The notes under the pieces were generated by a model, which worked only from the letters and a program-made list of their open reading frames with translations, was not told the origin of the DNA and did not search any database. 64,000 nucleotides of DNA. Origin: Sphagnum compactum (taxonomy: Eukaryota > Bryophyta > Sphagnopsida > Sphagnales). Below, in pieces: positions 46,750 through 58,080 of the stretch. Both the position numbers and the translations under genes were made by a program. The stretch lies in the NCBI GenBank assembly GCA_965153455.1, contig OZ234499.1:9110271-9174270 (forward strand), written 5' to 3'. Each line of letters begins with the position of its first letter. Position 1 is the stretch's first letter.

Positions 46750-47760
46750 TTATGAAGAAGAAGAAGAAGAAGCTTCTTGCTTCGTGGCTTCACTTTGCGA
46801 GTCTAAAAGTAATTGTGATGGCGCGTATCGCGCGACGTTTAGTCCGACGCATGCGTCGATGAAATCCTCTTGCACAAAATCTTCGACAAAGATCTGCAAC
46901 CGATCGGCGATACCTCGTTTGAAAGTTTCTGTAATAAAGAGACGAGCGAAAGGGCGAATTCTCTGGGTGACAGGGAACACGCACAGAACAGGTCCTGAGA
47001 TTTGTGGAGTTGCCGTATTCTCGACTCGATAAAAGTAGTTTCGTGTGTCGTTGGGTGCTTGTTGTGCGAGGTAATTCAAATTGGAATTGAATTTGGTGAA
47101 TGGAAGATCTGTATCGATCCAATTGTCGAGTAGATAGTCTGAATTCCATAACTGACTGCCTGCAGGCGGATTATTTGAGGCAGTGTTGGGTTTCCACACA
47201 CAGAAGAGCCTTGTTTGAGGAAGCAGTTGTTGGAAAGTTTTGTCAAAAGTGGAGACATCTTGTGGGATGAGATAGTCGCCGAGTTGCTCTACAAGCCATT
47301 GATCGAAGTTGGGTGGATCGTTCCAAGAGAATTCCGTTCGGATTTCCAGGATCACGAATTCTGATGTTGTTTCGCTCAAGAACTGCTTCACGTCTGTCAA
47401 AACGTCCACTACTGGGTAACTGGTGAGAGGGCCATGACATATCAATTTGTCTTGTTGTATACGAATGTCCAACACTCGTGCTCCTAGCACAAGTTGGTTG
47501 TAGATTGATAGTTTCTGGCACCTTGCAAACGGTCTGGAGATGAAAGGGATCCCAATCTCGTTCGTCGCGGAATCGTGTGTTCCCGGCCACACTAAGTCCC
47601 GTACCTTGATCTTGTCAAGCGGCAACGTTGACATCCACTCCTTGCGATTGGCACATTGGTAGTTGCTTCCTGGGAAGCTCGTCCCGTCTGTCTTTTCCAA
47701 CTGCTGCAGTTCCGTCTCCTCCTCTCCAACTTCCTTTTCCTTCGTAATCTGAGCCCCCAT
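46750..47760 (-). CDS. PI-PLC X-domain-containing protein (bacterial/PLCXD type), intronless
   Basis: A 336-residue single-exon protein of the small PI-PLC-X family, predicted to cleave phosphoinositide or GPI-type phosphodiester bonds. It lacks the EF-hand, Y and C2 domains of the classical plant PI-PLCs. The catalytic pattern is complete for the N-terminal half: DLVWPGTHDSAT (His62-Asp63), GARVLDIRIQ (Arg100) and LICHGPL (His109). These match the His-Asp, Arg and His of bacterial PI-PLC. FVILEIRTEF follows. The N-terminus MGAQITK fits an N-myristoylation site (Gly2, Thr6), suggesting membrane attachment; there is no signal peptide. The C-terminus ends in a Ser run from a GAA/TTC microsatellite. 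The ATG is the first in frame. The stop is followed at once by AATAAA and telomere-like repeats. The exact substrate cannot be told. Confidence 0.9.
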   Translation of the reverse strand: MGAQITKEKEVGEEETELQQLEKTDGTSFPGSNYQCANRKEWMSTLPLDKIKVRDLVWPGTHDSATNEIGIPFISRPFARCQKLSIYNQLVLGARVLDIRIQQDKLICHGPLTSYPVVDVLTDVKQFLSETTSEFVILEIRTEFSWNDPPNFDQWLVEQLGDYLIPQDVSTFDKTFQQLLPQTRLFCVWKPNTASNNPPAGSQLWNSDYLLDNWIDTDLPFTKFNSNLNYLAQQAPNDTRNYFYRVENTATPQISGPVLCVFPVTQRIRPFARLFITETFKRGIADRLQIFVEDFVQEDFIDACVGLNVARYAPSQLLLDSQSEATKQEASSSSSS

Positions 47761-49880
47761 GAGTACTCGAGCTCTTTATTTGCTTGAATCTTTCTTTTCT
47801 TGTCGAAAATCAGCCAGAAGCTCTCTCTCCTAGTCCAAACACAGATTCTAGAGTCTTCTTTCTCCTCAATCACAATATTAGTTTGAAAGAAGATTTCATG
47901 CGTGCAGTTGCTAGAGACTTAGCTGATGGTTTTATAGCCTGGAGTTGGAATCAAGCCATTTGCATGAAGTAAGAAACTGCAGATCTTCAATTGTTGCAAT
48001 AAAATACTCAGAATCCTTCATCTGGACTTTCCATTCTCTTTGCTTGCTTGCGTCTAGCAAATAGAATGTTCAAATCGCCTCACGACCCCCAATCCTCAAG
48101 TGCATATTGTTGCATCCAAGGATGTGTTCCCTCCTTTTGCACTGGATCTGTTTCAAACAAGATTCAAAAGACTTCGGATATTGGTTTCAAAAGGAGAGAA
48201 GAAGGAAAAAAATAGACAAGACTTGAGAATTCAAACTCTTTATATACATAACCAGCTTCACATATCTATATATGTTACCCTTGATCCTGGAACCAACCCA
48301 GGCAACAACACTTCTCTCTTCCTGCATGGATTTCACACCAAACTTTTCCATACATGAACATTCAAAACAATTTCTAGATGAGTTGAAAATTTCCAAAACC
48401 CCCCAGGCAGCTGACAAGGCTAAGAAAGTTGGATTTTTTTTGTGAGTGACACTCACTCATGTATTAAGACGTGTTATATGACTACTGCCCTTATTCTTGG
48501 CATTTCAGGTTTGTTATTGCTGGAACTGACACAATAGTTACCTTCAAAGTGTTACATACCCAGTGGAAGTCACAGAATCACAGATATGTCTTCGCAAGTT
48601 CTCCACAATTTCTCCATAGTACTAAGTGCTGATTTCTTAGCTCTCTCTTGGACCTTTGAACCTCTCTCTTACCCTTCTTTATGCAATGTTTTGTTGTGGG
48701 TAGTTTTTCATTTCTACAGGTTGAGTTCTATGACACTTTTTCTCCATTATGTGCAGCATCTAACCTTGCAAATCTGATTGTCCCAAGTACTATGCAACCG
48801 TTTGTGCCATTGTACTGAGTTACCCAGCTTTTGATTATTAGTAAATCTGGCCAGGCCTCAAGCTTATCGCTTCAATGTCTTGTGCCTGCACTAGTTATAT
48901 AATTTTGCATTCTGGAGAGGGTTATATTGACTTCCTGATTATGCACTAACCACAAGAGAAAACCTATAATTTCAGGATGTTTTCAGAGTTTCTCCTTATG
49001 ATGCAATCCCATCACAAGCAATGGCAATGGAAATGGTGCCACCGTTGGAATCTGATGCTTGACGCCTTATACAACGCTTATATGAACGCTTACGTCAAGA
49101 AGAAACAGACGCACAGGTCTACGGTTGCCAACAAAATTCTGTTCTTCCTTTTTTACCTCTATAGATCATGGCTTTGGATTCTGGTTTGTGGACTCTTCGC
49201 CTAACATCTGTCAATCGCTAGTGTTTTCTTTGTTGTCTGCTGCTCATTTTATCTCTGCATTTTGAGGCCTGCAGCTTCCAAGAAATGAAAAAAGTTTCTG
49301 ACTCATGTGAGTCTTGAACAAGCAGTAGAGGTTGGAAGGGGGCAACTCCAAAACAAAGGACGTTGCCCGGGTGATGTTCTGCCACTTACAGTTTCGAGCA
49401 GGTATTGACGTCAATGGCAGAGTGCTAGGCAAAGAGGATTGATTGCTATGCTTAAGACACTAGGACAATTTCTAGATCAGACGTGCAAATCAACATCGCT
49501 TAGCTTTTTTACCAAGTCTTTCAAAAGCATTATTCTCCTACAATGATCCTCCCGTCCTCAATTCTGATGCCTAGAGGAAAAAAAAAAAATCTCTCAGGAC
49601 TCTCTCTTTGCACCGGATTCTCTACTCCATTCCCCTCTCCCACACACCCACATTAATTCTTGAAAAACAAAAAACCTTCTCTTCCTCAATCCTAATCACT
49701 GCACAAAAAAACTCTCACAACACTAGTCACGACTCCAACCGTGCATGATTCCATCCAACTCGGAACACTGTAATCTTTCCTCATCATACCAAAAACGAAA
49801 ATTGACAACAACTTATTTTCAGACCTGATACAGGTAAGGAGGTACCGTGATCAAATGAGCTACGTCCAAAAACGCACATA
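47761..49880. other. Upstream region of the PLC-X gene and gene-free stretch
   Basis: Bases next to 47761 form the promoter and leader of the minus-strand PLC-X gene. No plus-strand gene is recognised. A possible exon relic at about 48976-49118 (reading DVFRVSPYDAIPSQAMAMEM, then one stop, then RLYERLRQEETDAQ) starts after TTTCAG and ends before GTCTAC. I do not recognise the family. Confidence 0.45.
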
Positions 49881-50070
49881 CATACATATGTATATATAGC
49901 TCCTCCTCGTCCTCCTCCGACTCCTATTTTCTTCCTCGTTGCTGCACCTAAATTGCTCAAATGACTTGGACACTCCGCATGCATTCACATGCAATCAGGG
50001 ATGCTTGTGAACCCAATCTCAAATGCGTTGCAGATGTGATGCAATCGCAAGTGTGATGCAAATGTGCTCT

Positions 50071-50102
<32 letters not shown>

Positions 50103-50200
50103 GCGAGACTTGGGTGATGAAGAGCGTGTGTGTCCTTCTTCCGGGAATCGGGACTGAGGTAACAAAAGCTGCGAGTTTTGGCTTTTAAAGTGCATTTCCA
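49880..50200 (+). promoter_or_regulatory. Promoter-like island with TATA words and a (GA)13 microsatellite
   Basis: GTATATATAGC at about 49888-49898 resembles a plant TATA box. A CT-rich stretch, CpG-containing sequence, two GTGATGCAA repeats (50036-50060), (GA)13 at 50071-50097 and a GCGCGTGCGAG stretch follow. The composition resembles the NLR leader at 19.1-20.5 kb, but no convincing gene follows on either strand. It may drive a non-coding transcript or be a promoter remnant. Confidence 0.35.
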
Positions 50201-53200
50201 CAACCTTGGAGGGTGAAAAGATGCAATCTTTTTGGACAGAGGGTAAGTAAAGGGACCCCCAGAGTTGAGTAAAAACTAATTACTTGAAAGTTGGTTTTTG
50301 TAAAGGGGGGAAAAAAAGGGGTCCAAATTACAAACAAGTTACAACCCCGCCTTGTTTTTTTTTTTTTTTTTTTTTTCCAATTCCACACAAAAAATCAAAT
50401 ACCTTTTTCTAGGCTTGAGTGCAATACATTAAACTTTAAAGGTTGGTTTAAGGTTTTTTATAAAAAATTAGGAATAAAAGGAAGTCCGAAGAATGATTCC
50501 CTTTTTAATTCCAAAAATTGAATATCTCTTCTTCAAGGTTTTTAAGAAAGTCTAATGCATTCTTAAACATTGAGTTCATAATTAAAAACCTGGAAAATAT
50601 TTTAATTTCCAAATTCTGTTTAAATGTAGTGATGACATAAGCGTGAGGCTTTTTCTATATAAGGAGCTTTTATTTGAGAAAATCATAAAACTTGGAAACA
50701 ATTTCCCCATTTTGGGTGTGGAGTAGGCCTGTCCAAGTAATTCATGATTGTAGTAATGGGTGAAATAAAAGGGAGGAAGAAGGCTTACTCACAAAGCTTA
50801 TATGGTGCCTTTTTAATCAGGGAATAAGGATACCTCAGGTCTCCATACAAGAAGAAGGTTTGAGTGTGGTCACATATTGCAATTGCAACTCTTGTTGTGC
50901 AAATTTATGAGCTTGGTAACTCAATGGCTTTCACTTTACCTTGCATCCAATAAGTTAGAAGGATCCATGGATGGATATTCATATTCATACCTTGTGTTCC
51001 ACAACTCTGCACTTTTGAGGCCCTTGTGTTTGACTTACCTGCAAAAGATATACCCATACAGCCTCTTCATGGTGCACTGGTGGGTGCTGGTTCACTGTGG
51101 TTCTTTCTTGACGAATGTTTTTAAAATCTCAACCCAATTTATGACCAAACGAGTTGATGCTGAGTTTTGCTTTGTCTACGGATAACTTTATTCAACAAAG
51201 GACTTTCAAAGGCCCTTCTCCCTATCATGTCTCCATTCTCAAAAGTCATTGTGTGTTTTAAGATACGTCAAGTACGTACATATGCTAGTGGATGCTTCCT
51301 TGGAGGTAGGAAAAGTCCATCATGTTTGTGGCTTTCAGAATGCAACAATCCACATTGGTAGTTGCTGTAATCTAGCTCAATGCTTGGTGAAGCAGCAATG
51401 AGGTCTTTTGCATTGGGCTGAAGTCATTGCACAAGAATATCCCCAAACACAAAGAGAAGGTGCCATGCCATACCAAGAAGGCAGAATAGTAACACGCAAC
51501 AAGGAGGCTGGGAATTTCGCACATTCTCCTCATTTGTACCTTTTATGTCCATTCCTAAACAAGAGGAGTGTCATATACGGCTTTCAAGTGTTGACCCAAA
51601 AAATAATTTTGTGTTTTTTGGGGGTTCAAAATTTTGCCAAATTTTGTCAAATTTTGATCCAAAAAAATAAATGATTTCAACCTGTACAAAGGATTTTTCA
51701 TGGAAAAGAAAATGACACAAATTTCCCAGATTTCAAAATAAAATAAAATCCAAATTGCCAGATTTTTATGATACGTTCTAGTAGGTAGCCAAGAATATAG
51801 AAGGATTCTGAATATTTTTTTCTATTTTCATATCTAGTATGTAGCCAAATCTAGCTATTAAATCATCTTATGGATGATTGTCACTTCAGGTACATCACAA
51901 AATTGTGGGAAAAAAAACCTTGGCACTTCAGCATATTAAATATTATTATCAATGTTTTTGGCCTGCATTACAAAAATTATTTATGTTTTTGACATGAATG
52001 AATTAAAGAATAAATTGTTCTTTATCCATTTTGATGCACATCATTCATTTGCTACATTTCTTGGTTCTTGTTTGCATGTGCCTTTATGTGAATTCTTGAT
52101 TTTTGTTTGTCAATAAGGTTTGATATGCCATTGAGACAGAACTACTCCTGTGATTTTATGAAATAATAACAAATTTATCAACCATCTCCATCTTGTGAGT
52201 AATATAGTTTTTTTGCACAATCCCTTTTTGTAAATTGATAGAAAAAAACAAGGTTCCCATGACCTGCCTATTGAGAATTTTTACAAAAGTTTCTTTGGTT
52301 AGTTAGTGGTTAAATGGGAATAATAAAAATAATGATCAACCACTTCCTTAAAATAATTGAAAAAACAACTATTCTCAAGATCAATGTACCACACCAAATG
52401 AATAATATTTCATTTTTTTAGTTTGCATCATTTGAAAAACCTAATTTCAGGGTGAATGAGACTTGGACCTCATGCCATTACCAAATTTTCAAATTTTGAT
52501 ATGTTTTGAAATAAAAATTCAATTTTTTTGAAAGTTTAAAAAATAATTTTATTATTGCCAAATCTGTTAAGGTGCTATGACAAGGTTTTAATAGAAATGC
52601 TTAATTGAACATTGAACTTTAAAAATAGTGTTACGCAAATATTTCATTTTGTTAATAACTGTCGGGTTTGGCTTTATAATGTTTCAAAACAAAAAGTCAT
52701 GGGTTCTAGTTTTTGAAAACTTTAAAACAAAAGAACCACTAGTTATGGTTGCTTCGAAAAACACCAAAGAACCAACTATAAACTAAAGACATGTCCTCTA
52801 GGAACATAACATATTTAGGGTTATCTTTTTTTATGTTTTCTACATGGTGATGAAATTGCCAACTTTTTGGCAATTTCTTGCTTGAAGGAGGAAGGCGATG
52901 GCAGCTAGCAATGCTCTTTCTATACCTAGTTTGTGTGTATGCTTGGTGTGCTGGTTGATAAGTTTTTTGCACATGTTCTATGCAAAGGCTTTTGTGTGGA
53001 GGAAATGCAAGAAGGATGGGCGAAAAGGAGTTAGAGCAAGGGATTTAAGGCGAACAAGGTTGTTGGCAAAGGAGGACGTAAAGAAGCCAAATACAATGTG
53101 TTTTGTGAGTTGATGTTTTGATGTTGTTGGTTGATTTTGTCACCTTCACAGAGGTTGTATCCAAATTGATTTCGCTACATAAATATAATCTTTTGTGAAA

Positions 53201-55089
53201 TTGTAGAGCATAACAATAAAATTTGGCCCAATGTGTAAATAAACTATGTATTGGAGTGGTAATGTAATTAATGTAGGATTCATATCTTCTGTGCACCAAT
53301 TTTTGTGTTAGGCAATGCAAGCAATACAATATATAGATCTACAAAGCCCTAATTTTGGTCACAAAACAACTTTCATTAAAGAACTAGTAGTTATAAAGGT
53401 GATTTTGGGGGGGGGGGGGGGGGGGGGTTGAAGAGTAAGTAGTGCAAGCCTCAAAATGAAAATTTTAACAACTTTTAACATTGTTGGGTGATTATTAGAA
53501 ACATGAACAATAGACAATAGACCCCATGGTTTTTAGGATTCATAACCCTGATTTTTTCAAAAATCAAAGATTTTGTTTTGTTATGATCATGGTTTTAAAA
53601 TTTTGAAAAAAATTCAAATAACCACTACAAGATAGCTAGTTCTTTACTGATCTTTAATGAATACCACAAGTTCTTTAAGGTTTTTCAAATAAATGGGATT
53701 GATAATTTTTGAATTCTGATTTTTTAACTGGCAATTCTTTGATTTTAAAATATTGAAATAGTTGGAATAGATGGTTATTTTAAAATTCAAAATAATTGCA
53801 CAAGAATGATCTTAACTAGTGTTGGGTAGTTCTCGTTTTTCATGATAATTGTTAATTCTGGCCATTTACCTAGCATTGGACAAAAAAAAAATTGAATTGA
53901 AAAAAAATTCTTTAAAGAATTGGCCAAGGTTTCAAGAAACTTAAAAATAAACCCCATCCAATTTTCACAAATGTGTTAGCTGATGAGTTTCAAAAGTGGT
54001 TTTCACAACTTGTTCTTTTTCAAACTTTCACATGTTCATAATTTCCTACTTTTCAAATTCATCCTCAAATCCCTTTGATTCTTTTTGAAGTGTACATTCA
54101 CTTTAATAAACTCTATTAAATTAGAAGGTGTTTTGTAATAAACTCTTGAATTATTAGGTCAATTTTGTTTTTAAAATAATAACTTTTTAATATTCTTTGA
54201 TTGTAACTAGCATTTTACAGAAAGCTACAACTCTGATATTAATGAGTATACTAACTAAAGAAAAATTTCTTTCAATTTTTATGTGTGACCTCATAATGCT
54301 TAATATTATAAGCAAGAAAATTTGTTGTAAGGAACATGGATTCATGTTTTTGCCACCATTGCAAAAGACATTTTATCTCCTTTAAATTCATTTGGTATTT
54401 TTAAGATATCAATAGCTCTCTATTAAGCAATTCCTTGGTTGGTTCACCTGTGTTAATAGTCATTTCAAAGGCATTTAGACTACAATTTTCAATGACCCTT
54501 TCCTTCATAGAAACACTTCCATTACTTGTCAATGGATGTAAATGATGATAACATCTCCTAAGCATAGGATATAATGAGTTTTTGTTGTACTCTTCAAGAA
54601 TAGAAATATTTTGTTCATGACCAATGAATTAAAATAGACTTTTAAATCTTGAATCTAACATTTAAGAAAACATGTGGTGAACTTCTTTATTTTAGATATT
54701 TTCTTTAAAATGAAAAGAAAAATTTCAGCATACCACACAGTCCTTTTTTGATGTTAGACATAAGCAAAGACAATTCAAAGGCAATTCTAGAATCATTGTT
54801 CATAAGATGGTTTACGGTTGATGAAATTTTTCCCCTCTTCATTGAGCTTATTAATGTGGCAAAATTTGAAGCATCACTTAGTAACCCATGGTCATTATTG
54901 ATTTAAAACACAATTAGTGATAGTTGGAAACAAACATCAACAATTGTTTAGGAAATATGCCAAGTAAATGGAGGTGCAACTCAACTAGATATTTGAATTA
55001 CAATCTATTTGTTATAGCAAAGGACAATTGCTGTCTAAAATAACAAGGCTTCTTGGAACAAAATAACTTTGCTTGCAAACATATACACA
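50201..55089. other. AT-rich gene-free stretch with homopolymer tracts
   Basis: T22 at 50355-50376 and G21 at 53407-53427. Bases 51625-51930 are a copy of the dispersed repeat at 13788-14030. A 71-codon frame at 52898-53113 has a good start context and a hydrophobic N-terminus, and is listed separately. Nothing else is recognised. Confidence 0.5.
52898..53113 (+). CDS. Small open reading frame, possible secreted or membrane peptide (uncertain)
   Basis: 71 codons starting at an ATG in a strong context (GGCGATGGC). Residues 10-30 are hydrophobic and Cys-rich (LCVCLVCWLISFLHMFYA), like a signal anchor. A strongly basic segment follows (WRKCKKDGRKGVRARDLRRTR). I know no family for it. There are no neighbouring genes, and the surrounding DNA is transposon-like, so it may be chance. 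It differs from most local frames in starting at a real ATG and in its non-repetitive, charge-segregated layout. Confidence 0.2.
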   Translation: MAASNALSIPSLCVCLVCWLISFLHMFYAKAFVWRKCKKDGRKGVRARDLRRTRLLAKEDVKKPNTMCFVS

Positions 55090-55805
55090 ATCACCATTAA
55101 AATTTGTTAAAAACTTTGGAAAATTTTAGAGAAATGTTTTTAAAATGAAAATTAACAAAAATTATAATTACTTTTTTTAAAATTTGAATATTCAACTTTC
55201 TTGGGAGAATTTTAGAATTCATACAAGCTTTGTTCCATTTTTGTTTGCCTTTTCTAGATTTTTTGGGCCATGTTATGCATTTTTGTAAATTTGATTGAGT
55301 AGCCTTAATGAATAGATACTTGAAATTTTTGCAAAAGCACATTCTTGTTTTGTCATCTCCACCAAATTGGGCAACACTTTTTGTGAAAAGAACTTTCTTG
55401 AAGGAATACAACTCTTGGACATAAATGCATTGCAAACAATTTTTTAACCATGTATTCTACACAAATTGAATAGGTAGGTCAATTTTGACAATCAAAAGGC
55501 CAAGGTCTTGTAGGAATGTTTTTTGTTGCACATCATCTTTTTTAAAAGATCTTTTGCACCAAGAATTCAGATACTTCATTATTGACACATTATGTATTTT
55601 TTGCTAGTTGTTTTTCCAATACCCTTGTCACATGGTTGTTTACTTCTTCAATTCTTTTTGCAATGACAACATGGTCTACATCCACATGTTTTTTCAAGGT
55701 CATTATTCCATTGGTTTTGTAATATGATATTATTCCTTTCCTTGCCTGAATTATTATTAAATTAAATGCATCAATTAAACTATTGTGACAAATAATGCAA
55801 TGCAT
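55090..55805 (-). pseudogene. hAT-type transposase relic with BED zinc finger
   Basis: The minus strand from 55805 begins MHCIICHNS and continues with GIISYYKTNGIMTLKKHVDVDH. This matches the CxxC ... HxxxxH spacing and the TNGITTLKKHV-type wording of BED fingers in plant hAT transposases. After a frame break, about 55530-55330 reads FLQDLGLLIVKIDLPIQFV, then LCPRVVF and, in another frame, VLPNLVEMTKQE. This is the hAT block in which a KxxLPI, CPRVVFPS and VLPxLVxKT series is expected. Frameshifts and stops make it non-functional. Terminal repeats and the C-terminal dimerisation region were not found. Confidence 0.65.
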
Positions 55806-57170
55806 AACTTGAGGAATTTTTCTATCAATTTATAACACACTCTCAAGCTCCTTGATAGACTCAAATGCGAGTCCAAGGTGAAAACAACGAAAGGATAAAG
55901 AGTTGCGGTACGTTCCTTAGCTTACAGCCTTTCGGGGGTAGATGGGCGTGCTAGAGCTCCGAGATGGGGATTAGGATGAGTGACAAGTGGGTCAATTATT
56001 CACACGGACCTGCACAAACTAAACAACAAGTTGGTTAGTGCATAGTTGGAGCATTTTTAATGCACGGATGAGCCATGGACAAACACAAACTCACAAGACT
56101 CACCACGACCTGGATTTGGAGGCAAGCCATCACCTTCCCCCTTATATTATTCTCTATGTCTGGCCATTGGGCCTGCACCCAAATGTCATTTTGTCCCGAG
56201 ACTCCCAAATTGAGAGCCCCAAAAGTCTTGAAATTGGGACTCCACAACTTTGGAGGCACATAACTTTTTGTGCAGACCTCTGATTGATGTGAGGTCTCAT
56301 GCAAAATGGTAGCCCTTTGTTAAGAGCTTTCTAACGATATGTGGCACGTCACCTACACGCAAGTAAATCAGGGTGATTTTTAACTTTTAATGGTCAGAAG
56401 TCAAATTGGCACTTTGACTCCCGGCCTTTTTTTTGGCCATAACTTATGTTTTAAGTACCTAAGTGGGTCATGCGAGCCCAATTTTAGACATCTACATCTC
56501 AAGAGCTTTTTAATGGTATAAGGGACTCTTCAATACAATGAGTTTTGATCCCTGTAATCGCCTTTTGAAAATTCGGGAGTCCATTGGGAGTCCAACTCCC
56601 AAAGTGGGAGCCCATTTGGGAGTGTGTGGGTTCATTCCCTCACATTCTCGTACACTTTCCGGAGCATGAAATGTGAGTCCCGGGCTTCACTCTTGGTTCG
56701 CACCTTTGTAAGCCCTTGCCTTGGTTGTGAGCCCAAGACTAAGGTTGTGACAATTTTTTTGATATCATTTACATAATAAAAAACCCAACATAACACAAAT
56801 TTATTATGAGGTTTCCAAAAAATTCTTTGAGCATGTAATTTTTTCATATTAACTTGCATCTTTTCATGAATCGAACTAATTTTGGTTCAAGAATTAAGAT
56901 TTTTCTTTGAAGCTTCTACAAAAGGTTCCTCTCCATAAAAAATTGATTGGAAAGAATTTCTCAAATTCATTTTCAATTATTGTTACATTTTCATATTGAC
57001 TTGAATGTCCCATCTCCAAAGAAAACACTTTTCACAACAGATTATTGATGGGATGGAAAGGTCAAAACTAAATGTGTTTCACAAAAAGGTTTACGTTATA
57101 ATATTTTAGTTTAATGAACTACTTGGAGCAAAACAAATAGAGCTTAAAACATTTACAATCATTTACAAAA
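55806..57170. other. Gene-free stretch, GC-richer in 55850-56700, with a perfect hairpin
   Basis: Bases 55850-56700 are richer in GC than the flanks and carry GGGAGTCC-type words repeatedly. A perfect hairpin, TTGGGAGT-CCA-ACTCCCAA, lies at 56584-56602. The frames on both strands at 56035-56304 lack motifs. This may be part of an unrecognised retrotransposon or leader, but no terminal repeat, primer site or coding domain supports that. Confidence 0.4.
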
Positions 57171-58080
57171 TTATTCATTTCCATGAATTGTGGAATAAAC
57201 GTAAATGTTTAATGAATGTGAAGCATGAAACTTATTAATGGTAGCCAAAAACCCTTGCACAACCCACAACATATACCAATGCATTAACAAATAACAAAGA
57301 AAGGAAAAGACACAACAATGCAATAAAAACAAACAAAAAAATACACAAAATGGAAAAACTTCACAAAGGAAAAATTCTTTAGAAAAAAAAGGTGAAAAAT
57401 TTACCAAGTTTGGAAATGAAAGCTTGAAGTTCACCATTCCAAGACCTGCACAAAAACATTGAGGAGAAAAAATACCAATCCAACAAAACCAAGGTGCAAA
57501 GGACATGCAAGGTGGAACAACAATGGCTAAAAAGTTACCTAAAACTGCAACAACTAGGTGACAACAAAGCGAAGTAGCATGGCGCGACAACAAGGCAACA
57601 TAACAACATGAACAATTAAGGCACAATAGTAAGGTGATACAATAAAGTGCAATAACAAGGCAAAACAACAAAACAAAGAAACATGGTGAAGTAGCAAGGC
57701 ACAACAACAAAACACAATAGCAAGATGAAACAATAAAGCATAACAACAATGTGAAGTGATAAAGCAAAGAAATAAGGTGAATTAGTAAAGTGCAACAGCA
57801 AGGCAACATAACAATATGAAGGAACAAGGCACAATAGCAAGGTGTGACAACAAGGTAACACAACAAAGTGATGCAACAAGACAAAACAACAAAGTGAATA
57901 ACCAAGGTGAAGTAGCAATGCACAACAACAAAATGAAATTGTAAGGTGTGGTAGTAAGGCAAAGCAACAAGCAACCAACAACAGAATGACAAAAAATAAA
58001 TGGAGCCCAAGACTTTTTGCTTGTTTATATTCATGGAATGTCGAGGCATCTCCATGCACACAATGGCTATGGGGCACCAC
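57171..58080. repeat. Purine-biased low-complexity block (about 15-bp periodicity)
   Basis: From about 57540 to 57970 the top strand is a string of words such as AACAAGGCAA, AGCAAGGTGA and ACAACAAAGTGA, with a loose 15-bp rhythm. On the minus strand all three frames are open for long distances (57171-58061, 57616-58080 and 57782-57970). They encode Leu/Cys/Phe/Val-rich strings that look like membrane proteins. Three simultaneous open frames show the openness comes from the lack of T-rich stop words in the repeat, not from selection. Confidence 0.7.

Noticed and set aside
46784-47590. Plus-strand and alternative minus frames inside the PI-PLC-X gene
   Set aside because: Shadows of a 336-codon gene with clear catalytic motifs.
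57171-58061. 296-codon minus-strand frame that looks like a multi-pass membrane protein
   Set aside because: All three minus frames are open across a low-complexity repeat. Composition, not selection, explains it.
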